A DNA stretch of 64,000 nucleotides from assembly GCA_019359635.1 (NCBI GenBank), contig JAHHGY010000003.1, positions 1-64,000 of the forward strand, in the 5' to 3' direction. How positions within the stretch are numbered: the stretch's first letter is position 1; each line of letters opens with the position of its first letter. Position numbers and translations under genes: made by a program. A model generated the notes under the pieces. That model had not been told where the DNA came from and searched no databases. It saw only the letters and a list, made by a program, of their open reading frames with translations. This DNA comes from Chroococcus sp. CMT-3BRIN-NPC107. GTDB lineage: Bacteria > Cyanobacteriota > Cyanobacteriia > Cyanobacteriales > Chroococcidiopsidaceae. Shown one piece after another: positions 36,311 through 44,216 of this stretch.

Positions 36311-37276
36311 ATGGCAACTATTGAAATTTTGGGAATTGAACATAGCTACGAACTGACGGGCTTTGCCTCAAGTTCTCCTACTTTAGTGTTTGTTCACGGT
36401 TGGCTGTTAAGCCGTGAATACTGGCAACCTTTAATTGAGCGTCTAGCACCAGACTACCAGTGCCTAGCCTACGATTTGCGTGGATTTGGGCAGTCAATTA
36501 GCGGTTCAGCGCCAGAAACAGACGCAGCAAAGTCATTTAACAATTCGCTTATCATTGGCTCAGAACTCCAGCCGAGTTCCGCAGCGACGGCGGAAAATCT
36601 TGACTCAACGTTCTCAAATAAAGCGCAGAATTTTACTAATAGTTACACGGCGGTGGCTTACGCGAAGGATTTAATAATTCTGCTAGAAAGATTGAATGTT
36701 AGCAGTGCATGGCTAATTGGTCACTCTCTGGGTGCTACGGTGGCGCTGTGGGCAGCCGATGAGTGTAAAAAACGCATTAAAGGCGTAGTTTGTATTAATG
36801 CTGGTGGGGGTATTTATCTCAAAGAAGCCTTTGAGCAATTTCGGGCTGCGGGTCAGCAATTAGTAAAAATTCGTCCCCGTTGGCTTTGCTATATGCCTTT
36901 AATTGATTTAATTTTCACCCGCGCCAACGTAGTTAACCCCATCCCTCGCCAGTGGGGTAGGCAAAGAGTGATTGATTTTGTGACCGCTCACCCCGCCGCC
37001 GCTTTGGGAACGCTTTTAGACTCGACTACCGAGGAAGAAGTCAACCGCTTACCCCCGTTAGTTTCTCAGTTAACCCAGCCTGTTTACTTTTTTGCAGGAC
37101 AGCAAGACCAGATTATGGAACCAAAATATGTTCGTCATTTGGCAAGCTTTCACCCTTTGTTTCAAACTGACGAAGGCAATGTATTAGAAATTCCCAATTG
37201 CGGTCACTTAGCAATGTTAGAACAAACGGATATCGTTGCTAGAGAAATTCGTTCTATTTTGGGGCGACACGGGTAA
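36311..37276 (+). CDS. Alpha/beta hydrolase
   Basis: A 321-residue alpha/beta hydrolase. The oxyanion region is FVHGWLLSREYW, the nucleophile elbow is LIGHSLGATVA (Ser in GHSLG), the acid lies in FAGQQDQIMEP, and the catalytic His is in NCGHLAMLEQ. An unusual Ser/Ala/Asn-rich insertion of about 45 residues (roughly 75-118) sits between strand 4 and the nucleophile segment. The substrate is unknown. It is convergent with tsaD (21 bases between stops). Confidence 0.88.
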   Translation: MATIEILGIEHSYELTGFASSSPTLVFVHGWLLSREYWQPLIERLAPDYQCLAYDLRGFGQSISGSAPETDAAKSFNNSLIIGSELQPSSAATAENLDSTFSNKAQNFTNSYTAVAYAKDLIILLERLNVSSAWLIGHSLGATVALWAADECKKRIKGVVCINAGGGIYLKEAFEQFRAAGQQLVKIRPRWLCYMPLIDLIFTRANVVNPIPRQWGRQRVIDFVTAHPAAALGTLLDSTTEEEVNRLPPLVSQLTQPVYFFAGQQDQIMEPKYVRHLASFHPLFQTDEGNVLEIPNCGHLAMLEQTDIVAREIRSILGRHG

Positions 37277-37297
37277 AAGAGTGCGATCGCCAATTTT

Positions 37298-38341
37298 TTA
37301 ATGCTGATACAATTGCATAATTTCTGCTAGTGGTAAACGCGATCGCACTCCCAAGGTTAAAGGCGATGTATGTCCGCGCCTAAAGTGTTCTGCCGCCGCG
37401 CAACCAATCATTGCCGCATTGTCGGTACAAAGCTTCATCGGTGGAAATAATACTCGCAAGTTATGCTCGGTGGCGGCGGTTTGCAGGTGTTGTCTCAGTC
37501 CGCTATTTGCCGCTACTCCTCCACCTACGGCGATAGTATCTAAGCCAAAATCTATAGCACAAGTAACGGCTCTTTTGGTCAGACTCCGCGCTACCGTTTC
37601 TTGAAAACTAGCGGCTATATCTTCTACAGGAAAAACTAACCTTTCTTGCTTTAGTTGTTGTACTAGCCTTAATACTGCTGTTTTTAAGCCGCTAAAGCTG
37701 GAATCGTAGGGATGATAGCCACCACTTGCTAAAGAAAGTTTGCCTTCAGGAAGCGTAAAAGCTTGGGAATTGCCGATTTGAGCTAATTTGTCAATGGCTG
37801 GCCCCCCTGGATATCCTAATTCTAACAATCGAGCCACTTTGTCAAAAGCTTCACCCGCCGCATCGTCGCGGGTTTGTCCCAAGGTTTCGTATACGCCACA
37901 GTCTTTGACGTAAATTAAGCTAGTATGACCGCCCGAAACTAACAAACTTAAAAAAGGCGGCTCTAAACTCGGTTCGCTCAAACAATTGGCGTAAATATGC
38001 CCTTCAAGGTGATGCACTCCAATTAAGGGCAAATTATGCAAAATTGCTAAAGTTTTGGCCGCACTAATGCCTACCATTAGCGCCCCTACAAGCCCTGGCG
38101 CGCAAGTTACGGCGATCGCCTCAATTTTTGCGATCGGCAGTTGGGCCTGTTCTAGAGCCAATGACACGGCGCTATTAATTGTTTCTAGGTGCTGGCGCGA
38201 TGCTACTTCTGGAACTACCCCACCGTACTGTTTATGAATAGGAATTTGAGACGTAACAACACTACTGCAAACTGTACGATTATTAACCACCGCGACGGCT
38301 GTCTCATCGCAGCTTGTTTCTATTGCTAAAATAATTGCCAT
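37298..38341 (-). CDS. tsaD: tRNA N6-adenosine threonylcarbamoyltransferase
   Basis: TsaD (formerly Gcp) transfers the threonylcarbamoyl group to A37 of tRNAs reading ANN codons, together with TsaB and TsaE. The 347-residue product has the metal-binding HxxxH at His111 and His115 ([10 protein letters not shown]), the N-terminal [15 protein letters not shown], and [14 protein letters not shown] plus [12 protein letters not shown] in the ASKHA fold. It lies head to head with psaF, the first part of the gcp-psaF-psaJ-psaL arrangement. Confidence 0.96.
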   Translation of the reverse strand: MAIILAIETSCDETAVAVVNNRTVCSSVVTSQIPIHKQYGGVVPEVASRQHLETINSAVSLALEQAQLPIAKIEAIAVTCAPGLVGALMVGISAAKTLAILHNLPLIGVHHLEGHIYANCLSEPSLEPPFLSLLVSGGHTSLIYVKDCGVYETLGQTRDDAAGEAFDKVARLLELGYPGGPAIDKLAQIGNSQAFTLPEGKLSLASGGYHPYDSSFSGLKTAVLRLVQQLKQERLVFPVEDIAASFQETVARSLTKRAVTCAIDFGLDTIAVGGGVAANSGLRQHLQTAATEHNLRVLFPPMKLCTDNAAMIGCAAAEHFRRGHTSPLTLGVRSRLPLAEIMQLYQH

Positions 38342-38459
38342 TTTTAAATAAAGGGATTAATTTACAACTTTTCTGGCTGCTGCCTGCTTTTATTCATCCA
38401 TTGCTGGCGAAACTTAAACTTTTATTTACTTAAATCAAACTCGCGTCGCCTGCAAGAGT

Positions 38460-38696
38460 ATGATAACTTCCAAGTTCTATTGCGAGTTCGATCGTCAAGC
38501 TTTGCTCGATCGTCACGCTTGCGTCCTCAAAAAAACTTGTACAAGTCGTTTCTGTCCTAGAAAGTCGGTGGTAAAACTATTGATTTACCACAGATTTTCC
38601 GCTCTCTTGGAAAACTCCGTGCAGGGAAACCCTGCCCACGGATTTTCCGCTCGTACAACTAACTTTATTTGTTTTGTAACAAAGGGAAACAATTTC
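38460..38696 (+). promoter_or_regulatory. Structured leader region upstream of psaF
   Basis: The 355 bases between tsaD and psaF contain a near-perfect direct repeat of 14 bases (38488-38501 and 38506-38519, core TCGATCGTCA), an exact 12-base direct repeat GATTTTCCGCTC (38593-38604 and 38641-38652), and between the latter a GC-rich hairpin CCGTGCAGGG-AAA-CCCTG-cc-CACGG (38617-38641). The frame upstream of psaF is open back to an ATG at 38460, but the 79 extra residues do not resemble PsaF. The structure could be a 5' UTR control element; PSI genes are light-regulated in cyanobacteria. Confidence 0.5.
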
Positions 38697-39197
38697 ATGC
38701 AACGATTGTTTGCTTTGGTTCTAGTCATTGGTTTCTGGTTTAACTTTGCCCCTCCAGCCTCAGCTTCGCCGGGAGCTAACCTAGTACCTTGTAGTGAATC
38801 ACCAGCCTTTCTTCAACGGGCAAAAGATGCCCGCAACACAACTTCCGATCCTCAGTCTGGCGCAAAACGATTTGAGCGTTATGCTCAAGCCCAGTGCGGC
38901 CCTGAAGGTTTACCTCATTTAATTGTTGATGGTCGCCTCGACCGTGCTGGAGACTTTATTATTCCTAGCATTCTCTTTCTATATATTGCTGGGTGGATTG
39001 GCTGGGCAGGTCGCTCTTATATCCGAGCCGTCAAGAAACTAGAAGGCTCTCCCGAAAGTAAGGAAATTAGCATTGACGTGCCTTTGGCGCTGCAATGTAC
39101 CGCCGGAGGTGCTACTTGGCCGTTGGCAGCTACTTCGGAATTTTTGTCTGGCGAATTATACGCCAAAGACGAAGAAATACCTGTTTCGCCCCGCTAA
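38697..39197 (+). CDS. psaF: Photosystem I reaction centre subunit III
   Basis: PsaF is a one-TM subunit on the lumenal side of PSI near the docking site of plastocyanin/cytochrome c6. The 166-residue precursor starts with a Sec signal peptide ([20 protein letters not shown], cleavage likely after residue 23). The mature part begins [20 protein letters not shown] and has the second cysteine in [20 protein letters not shown], the membrane helix [20 protein letters not shown], and a conserved C terminus. The ATG at 38697 is set by the signal peptide. psaJ follows after 38 bases. Confidence 0.97.
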   Translation: MQRLFALVLVIGFWFNFAPPASASPGANLVPCSESPAFLQRAKDARNTTSDPQSGAKRFERYAQAQCGPEGLPHLIVDGRLDRAGDFIIPSILFLYIAGWIGWAGRSYIRAVKKLEGSPESKEISIDVPLALQCTAGGATWPLAATSEFLSGELYAKDEEIPVSPR

Positions 39198-39235
39198 TTT
39201 AGCTTAACTTATCCGTTTATTTTGGATGTCAATTG

Positions 39236-39385
39236 ATGAAAACTAAAGAAGACCAAAAAACTTACTTTCTTCAGTATCTTTCTCTAGCTCCAGTGTTGGC
39301 AGTGCTTTCGGTTTCTGTTGCTTTCACTACCTGGGCTGTATTCAATTACATTTTTCCTGACTTGCTTTTTCATCCTCTGCCATAG
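39236..39385 (+). CDS. psaJ: Photosystem I reaction centre subunit IX
   Basis: This 49-residue hydrophobic protein reads MKTKEDQKTYFLQYLSLAPV, then one membrane helix (LAVLSVSVAFTTWAVFNYIF) and the short end PDLLFHPLP, all typical of PsaJ. It binds chlorophyll at the PSI periphery next to PsaF and is cotranscribed with psaF. It ends about 105 bases before a strong terminator. Confidence 0.95.
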   Translation: MKTKEDQKTYFLQYLSLAPVLAVLSVSVAFTTWAVFNYIFPDLLFHPLP

Positions 39386-39490
39386 AAATAAATTAGCTAT
39401 TGGCGCAAATACTATAAATTAATTGTCCTGCAAGTAATTTATTTAGCCGCTAGCTAATAACATTGAATAAGTCATACTTCTAAGGGTAGA

Positions 39491-39530
39491 AACTCGCAAT
39501 TTTCTAAATAGTTAGATTGCGAGTTTTCTT
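39491..39530 (+). terminator. Rho-independent terminator of psaF-psaJ
   Basis: AACTCGCAAT (39491-39500) pairs perfectly with ATTGCGAGTT (39516-39525), followed by TTCTT. It isolates psaFJ from psaL, which must then have its own promoter in 39531-39650. Confidence 0.82.
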
Positions 39531-39650
39531 ATTGCTTACGCTCAAGTTGGCTTAATTAACTTTTCTAAAGTTAGCGAGGAAAACTGCTATTTGATTGCAG
39601 TTAATAACCTAAAATGATGCCACTATCTTGTTTAAATACTAAGAGCAAAT

Positions 39651-40172
39651 ATGGCGCAAGCAATAGATGCATCAAAAGATCGCCCCAGCGATCCTAGAAA
39701 TAGAGAAGTTGTGTTTCCTCCTAACCGCGATCCGCAGTGGGGTGACATGGAGACACCAATCAATAATTCTAGCCTTACTAAATGGTTCATTAATAACTTG
39801 CCAGCTTACCGCCAAGGGATAACAACCCAAAGGAGAGGAATAGAAGCTGGTATGGCTCATGGTTATTGGCTGCTTGGTCCTTTTGCAAAACTAGGCCCGT
39901 TGCGGGATACCGATATTGCTAATTTAGCTGGATTATTATCAACCTTGGGAATGGTCGCAATTTCTGCCTTTGCGATCGCCCTTTATGCTAATAGCAATCC
40001 TGCCCAACCTGTTACAAATGTAACCACTGCCAATAGAGTACCCGATGCCTTCAAGTCTCCCGAAGGCTGGAATACTTATGCTACTAGCTTTCTGATTGGT
40101 GGCGTTGGTGGAGCGGTAGTTGCCTACTTCCTGCTAGACAATATAGAAGTAATCCAACGGTTATTTAGCTAG
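39651..40172 (+). CDS. psaL: Photosystem I reaction centre subunit XI
   Basis: PsaL holds the contact between PSI monomers in trimers and tetramers. The 173-residue product has the conserved N-terminal NREVVFPPNRDPQWGDMETP, the region LPAYRQGITTQRRGIEAGMA, and chlorophyll-binding helices (HGYWLLGPFAKLGPLRDTD; LAGLLSTLGMVAISAFAIAL; SFLIGGVGGAVVAYFLLDNI). No psaI is adjacent, in contrast to Synechocystis where psaL is with psaI. The position next to psaFJ is the arrangement linked to tetrameric PSI in heterocystous cyanobacteria and Chroococcidiopsis. Confidence 0.96.
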   Translation: MAQAIDASKDRPSDPRNREVVFPPNRDPQWGDMETPINNSSLTKWFINNLPAYRQGITTQRRGIEAGMAHGYWLLGPFAKLGPLRDTDIANLAGLLSTLGMVAISAFAIALYANSNPAQPVTNVTTANRVPDAFKSPEGWNTYATSFLIGGVGGAVVAYFLLDNIEVIQRLFS

Positions 40173-40247
40173 TTGGAAAAATTACGCCTAGTTCTAATAG
40201 GCGAGATTAAAGAGTAGATAAGAAAAGTGAAATGTCTTTGCTTTAGC

Positions 40248-40267
40248 GCAAAAACTTTTGCTTTTTT
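40248..40267 (+). terminator. Probable terminator after psaL
   Basis: GCAAAA and TTTTGC form a short stem at 40248-40261, directly followed by six T. A second weak stem CGCCTA/TAGGCG is at 40185-40203. Both lie between psaL and the convergent gmk gene. Confidence 0.55.
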
Positions 40268-40301
40268 GCTCTACTCTTAAGCTTTTTAAAAGGAATTATT
40301 A

Positions 40302-40889
40302 CTAATTGAATAAGGCTGCTTCAAGTAAATGCAAAGCGGTTTCTAAGTCATCGTTAGTAATTTGGATATCAAATTCTTTGGCAGCATCAATTTCGATTTG
40401 CGCGCGTTGAAGACGGCGATGGATAGCTGAAGGAGAGTCTTGAGCGCGATCGCGCAGACGTTTTTCTAAGACACTAAAAGATGGTGGCAAAATAAAAATC
40501 CGTAACGCATCGGGCAATGAAGTACGAATTTGATTCGCACCTTCTAGCTCGATTTCTAATAAAACGATTTTGCCCTCAGCAATTTTTTGTTCGATCGGTA
40601 AACGGGGAGTACCGTAGTAGTTGCCTGCAAATTCCGTCCATTCTAAAAGATGGTTGCTGACAATCATTGCTTCAAAATCGCTGCGACTAACAAAATAGTA
40701 ATGCTTGCCATCAATTTCTCCCGGACGCGGCGAACGAGTTGTAGCAGAAACCGATAAATAAAGTTCGCGGTGACGTTGCAAGAGAATTTGCACCAAAGTA
40801 CCTTTACCAACGCCGCTAGGACCGGTCAAAACAATTACTTTTCCTTGAGAGCGACGATCGTTTGCTGGAGTAGAATTAGAAGTTTGCAT
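40302..40889 (-). CDS. gmk: Guanylate kinase
   Basis: Gmk phosphorylates GMP to GDP with ATP. The 195-residue product has the P-loop VLTGPSGVGKGTLVQIL, the GMP-binding segments VSATTRSPRPGEIDGKHYYF and LLEWTEFAGNYYGTP, and LEIELEGANQIRTSLPDALR. The remA gene is 51 bases upstream on the same strand, a pairing conserved from Firmicutes to cyanobacteria. Confidence 0.96.
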   Translation of the reverse strand: MQTSNSTPANDRRSQGKVIVLTGPSGVGKGTLVQILLQRHRELYLSVSATTRSPRPGEIDGKHYYFVSRSDFEAMIVSNHLLEWTEFAGNYYGTPRLPIEQKIAEGKIVLLEIELEGANQIRTSLPDALRIFILPPSFSVLEKRLRDRAQDSPSAIHRRLQRAQIEIDAAKEFDIQITNDDLETALHLLEAALFN

Positions 40890-40940
40890 TCACTGGCACA
40901 AAACCAACCTATTCAATTTTTATAATTTACATTACCTTAG

Positions 40941-41201
40941 CTAATTATCTGGTTGCTCGCGGCTAAGAACAAATCGATTTGCCACCGTTTCAGGCTGAAT
41001 TGCTGACAAAATTACATGACTTGAATCGGTGATAATTACGGCTCTAGTACGACGACCATAGGTAGCATCAATCAACTGACCGCGATCACGCGCATCTGTA
41101 ATAATACGCTTAATGGGGGCAGATTCAGGACTAACAATGGCAACTACTCGGTTAGCAGAGACGATATTACCAAAACCAATATTTATAAGCTGAATATCCA
41201 T
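40941..41201 (-). CDS. remA: RemA/DUF370 family regulator
   Basis: An 86-residue protein that starts [20 protein letters not shown], followed by [20 protein letters not shown] and [20 protein letters not shown], the whole-length signature of DUF370. In Bacillus subtilis RemA is a ring-forming DNA-binding activator of biofilm matrix and osmoprotection genes. In cyanobacteria the target genes are not established. Adjacent to gmk, as in many genomes. Confidence 0.92.
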   Translation of the reverse strand: MDIQLINIGFGNIVSANRVVAIVSPESAPIKRIITDARDRGQLIDATYGRRTRAVIITDSSHVILSAIQPETVANRFVLSREQPDN

Positions 41202-41409
41202 GAAAAACTGACGCGACGCGCCCTATAACAAGCTGGAAAACCTAACTTCAATGGTATATACAAAAATTTGGACTTACAAGGCTAAAAACAGCTAAAAAAC
41301 TGACTTTTGGGGCTTTTAGTCCTGTTTTTTAAGTTTTTCTACCTTTAGATATCGCTCAAAAGGTAGAACAAGTATTAAATGTTATTCCCTTAGTTAAAGA
41401 AGATTTGCT

Positions 41410-43155
41410 TTGCAACCTGTTGACTTTACAACTTTAATTGCTGCGGTTTGCGAATTGCGATCGCTCTGGCTGCCCGCGCGTACCGAACAAGTACATCAAC
41501 GCAACCGCTTTACAATTGCGATCGCTCTACGTACTTTAGACAAGCGAGGATGGCTAGAAATATGTTGGCATCCCCAAGCAGCGCACATCTGTATGAGTTC
41601 TCCGCCGCCGCGAATTCCCGATACTTTTACGTTTAGCCAACAGTTGATTCATCAGTTGAATGGTTTGGCGCTAGTAGCAATTGAAGAAGTTGCACCTTGG
41701 GAGCGGGTTGTCGATTTGCAATTTGCCCGCCGTCCGGGAGAGAGCGCTTTGTGGCATTTGTATGTAGAAATTATGGGCAAATACAGCAATGTCATTCTCA
41801 CCGACGCAAATAAAGTAATTGTTACGGCAGCACACCAAGTTAGCCAACAGCAGTCAAGCGTCCGCCCGATTCAAACCGGGCAAACTTATGAGTTGCCACC
41901 ATCATTAAGCGGTGCTGTACCAGCAATAAGCGAGGAGACTTGCCGTTGGATTGAACGGGTAAGCTTAGTTCCAGGAGCGGTAGGGCGTTGTTTGCTCAAA
42001 AATTACCGGGGCTTAAGTCCAGCTTTGGTACAGTCGATGGTACGAGTAGCAGAACTAGATCCAGAACAATCGACTGCCAGCCTAGAACCCGCCGATTGGC
42101 AAAGATTGTTTAGCTATTGGCTTGAATGGTTGCAAAACTTAGATAAATTGCAATTTTTTCCTGGCTGGACAGCTAAAGGTTATACGGTCATGGGTTGGGA
42201 AGTAACGGAACCCGTAGCCAATACTCAAGGGTTGCTAAATCATTACTATACTCATGAACTAAATCAGCAAGAATTTACTAACTTGCGTAATCAGTTAATG
42301 CAAAAGCTAAGTAATATTTTAGAAAAGTTACGCCTCAAAGCTCGAACTTTTAGCGATCGGTTGCAGCAGTCTCAAGGGGCGGATGTGTATCGTCAACAAG
42401 CCGACTTGTTGATGGCTAATTTGCAAGCATGGCAACCAGGAAGGAAAGAAATTGTTTTGCGTGATTTCGATACTAGCGAACCTGTAGCAATTAGATTAGA
42501 ACCAGAAAAAAATGCCGTCCAAAACGCTCAGAAGCTGTACAAACAAGCAGGAAAGCTAAAACGCGCTCGTGGGGCAGTAGAGCCATTACTAAACGATGTA
42601 CAGGCAGAAATCGACTACTTGGAGCAAGTAGAAGATGCGATTTATCAAATAGATAAGTACCGATCGACGGATGATTTGGAGGCGCTTTACGAAATCCGCG
42701 AAGAATTAATTGGGCAGAAGATTTTAGAAGATACGCAGTACCTCCGCCCTACCGCTGGCCCTGACTCTACGCCAAATTTTCACAAGTTTCGCGCTCCTAG
42801 TGGGTTTGAAGTCTTAATTGGGCGGAATAATCGCCAAAACGATCGCTTAACTTTTCGACTTGCCAACGATTACGATTTGTGGTTTCACGCTCAAGAGATT
42901 CCTGGCGCTCATGTATTACTACGCTTAGAACCCGGCGCTGTAGCAGAAGACCGCGATTTACAATTTTCCGCAGATTTGGCTGCCTATTATAGCCGATCGC
43001 GTCAAAGCGATCGCGTTCCAGTGGTTTATACTCAACCCAAGCACGTCTACAAACCAAAAGGTGCTAAACCTGGTATTGCTATTTATAAGCAAGAGCGGAT
43101 TTTGTGGGGACAGCCCAGCCAAGGGGAGAGGTATTTAGGGATGAGCAATAGATGA
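41410..43155 (+). CDS. rqcH: RqcH/Rqc2-like NFACT protein (ribosome-associated quality control)
   Basis: A 581-residue protein with TTG start giving MQPVDFTTLIAAVCELRSLW. NFACT-N domain (about 1-200), helical coiled-coil middle region (about 280-430, rich in Gln and Lys), and an NFACT-R domain near the C terminus (GFEVLIGRNNRQNDRLTFRL, then DYDLWFHAQEIPGAHVLLRL). Bacterial RqcH binds obstructed 50S subunits and adds C-terminal alanine tails to stalled nascent chains, marking them for proteases such as Clp. Older names are fibronectin-binding protein or DUF814. Confidence 0.9.
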   Translation: MQPVDFTTLIAAVCELRSLWLPARTEQVHQRNRFTIAIALRTLDKRGWLEICWHPQAAHICMSSPPPRIPDTFTFSQQLIHQLNGLALVAIEEVAPWERVVDLQFARRPGESALWHLYVEIMGKYSNVILTDANKVIVTAAHQVSQQQSSVRPIQTGQTYELPPSLSGAVPAISEETCRWIERVSLVPGAVGRCLLKNYRGLSPALVQSMVRVAELDPEQSTASLEPADWQRLFSYWLEWLQNLDKLQFFPGWTAKGYTVMGWEVTEPVANTQGLLNHYYTHELNQQEFTNLRNQLMQKLSNILEKLRLKARTFSDRLQQSQGADVYRQQADLLMANLQAWQPGRKEIVLRDFDTSEPVAIRLEPEKNAVQNAQKLYKQAGKLKRARGAVEPLLNDVQAEIDYLEQVEDAIYQIDKYRSTDDLEALYEIREELIGQKILEDTQYLRPTAGPDSTPNFHKFRAPSGFEVLIGRNNRQNDRLTFRLANDYDLWFHAQEIPGAHVLLRLEPGAVAEDRDLQFSADLAAYYSRSRQSDRVPVVYTQPKHVYKPKGAKPGIAIYKQERILWGQPSQGERYLGMSNR

Positions 43156-43283
43156 CTAAGATTGAGGATTTTTCCTCTCAATTTGGGGGTAATTTTAGTT
43201 TTTACATCTCTCTCTTGAGATAGTTATGTCAAGATACTATGAACTTTTATAAAAAAGTCTGTGCTTCCTGTTACAATATAGGA

Positions 43284-43353
43284 ACAGATTTATACTAGCT
43301 GAAGCTTTGGGACGCAGTACAGATTTATACTAGCTGAAGCTTCGGGACGCAGT
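43284..43353 (+). repeat. Two tandem 35-bp direct repeats
   Basis: Units 43284-43318 and 43319-43353 are identical except for one base (CTTTGGG versus CTTCGGG). Each contains the small palindrome AGCTGAAGCT and ends in GGGACGCAGT. The duplication lies exactly at the predicted 5' end of the small RNA. Confidence 0.95.
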
Positions 43354-43393
43354 TGGGTTTCCTGGAATCAAACGACAATCTAAAAAAATCTAT

Positions 43394-43424
43394 AGACTAG
43401 CTGTGGTAGGCTGGTCTTTTTTTT
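43394..43424 (+). terminator. Rho-independent terminator of the candidate small RNA
   Basis: AGACTAGC (43394-43401) pairs with GCTGGTCT (43410-43417), with one T-G wobble, and eight T follow (43417-43424). No coding gene ends upstream within 230 bases, which is the main argument for a separate small transcript. Confidence 0.8.
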
Positions 43425-43554
43425 ATCGTTTCAATCTCGTTTAGGGTTAGACATATTGCTTTGCATTTACCTTGCAAGCGATCGCTATTTTAGTATTTGC
43501 AGGGCGAGAATTTTAACAATCTATTTAGGCTTGCACCTCAATTAATAATCTGTT

Positions 43555-43579
43555 AATTTATAACTAATGTTCGATATAA
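43555..43579. promoter_or_regulatory. Operator-like 25-bp motif upstream of tetR (copy 1)
   Basis: The sequence at 43555-43579 (core ATAACTAATGTTCGATATAA) is 23/25 identical to 46240-46264, upstream of the DUF2834 gene in the same cluster. It contains the partial palindrome AAC-N4-GTT, the type of half-site pair bound by TetR dimers, and lies 65 bases before the tetR start, where autorepression would act. Confidence 0.65.
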
Positions 43580-43643
43580 AAAGTCCGGGAGTAACAAGAG
43601 ACAATTTAGCTATTGCCTAAAAGCGCTAATTTTATCGCACCGT

Positions 43644-44216
43644 ATGCCGAAGATTGTTGACCGCGACCAGTACCGCCAAGAACTGCTGATGAAAAGCTTT
43701 GACCTATTTGCTCAAAAAAGTTATAGCTCGATTACTATGAGGCAGTTGGCACAAGGAATAGGGGTGTCTACAGGAACTTTGTATCACTATTTTCCTAGCA
43801 AAGAAGCTTTATTTTTACAGTTGACTGAAGAATTAGATCGCCAAAACGTGATGCACTTTTTAGCAGAAGCGGGAAATCCACCAACTTTAAAAGAAAGGAT
43901 TGAGAAACTGTTTCAATTTGTTGCCAAACATGAAGACCATATAGGCAAGCAAACTTTGCTGTGGATTGATTTTTGCCAACACAATGAATGGTCTGATAGT
44001 TCTATCAAAGAAAGGCTCAAAGAAGTAGACGAACAAACAATTTTAGAACTAGCTGATTATATGCAAATTAGAGATCGCGCCATTGTCGATTTTATTTTTA
44101 ACTTGCTTTACGGCTTGATGTTGCGGCGGTTATTTGGCGAAGAAACTATTTCTTATACAGAACAAGGAGCTTTGGTAGGTGAAATGTTAGCTAGTTATAC
44201 GGGAGAGAAAAAATGA
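43644..44216 (+). CDS. TetR/AcrR family transcriptional regulator
   Basis: A 190-residue regulator. The N-terminal helix-turn-helix is typical (KSYSSITMRQLAQGIGVSTG, then TLYHYFPSKEALF at about 30-60). The ligand domain is helical with HNEWSDSSIKERLKEVDEQT near the middle. Its stop codon overlaps the ATG of the devB-like gene by 4 bases (ATGA), so the two are translationally coupled. Regulators of this sort usually repress the exporter genes that follow. The operator-like motif repeated at 43555 and 46240 is the likely binding site. Confidence 0.92.
   Translation: MPKIVDRDQYRQELLMKSFDLFAQKSYSSITMRQLAQGIGVSTGTLYHYFPSKEALFLQLTEELDRQNVMHFLAEAGNPPTLKERIEKLFQFVAKHEDHIGKQTLLWIDFCQHNEWSDSSIKERLKEVDEQTILELADYMQIRDRAIVDFIFNLLYGLMLRRLFGEETISYTEQGALVGEMLASYTGEKK

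Larger units (their letters stand above)
43284..43424 (+). ncRNA. Candidate small RNA with duplicated 35-nt 5' module
   Basis: A TACAAT -10-like box (43272-43277) precedes position 43284 by 7 bases. From there two 35-base copies (43284-43318, 43319-43353; one T/C difference) run in tandem. After 40 further bases a strong terminator closes the unit at 43394-43424. No open reading frame of note is present, and the spacer holds no other gene. A transcript of about 141 nt is predicted. No clear -35 box is seen. The region precedes tetR on the same strand, but the terminator separates them. Confidence 0.6.

Noticed and set aside
38460-38696. In-frame N-terminal extension of PsaF by 79 residues
   Set aside because: PsaF precursors start with the signal peptide at [10 protein letters not shown]; the extension has no PsaF-like sequence and the region is better explained as a structured leader.
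43284-43353. CRISPR-like reading of the 35-bp direct repeats
   Set aside because: The two units are directly adjacent with no spacer, and no cas genes are present.
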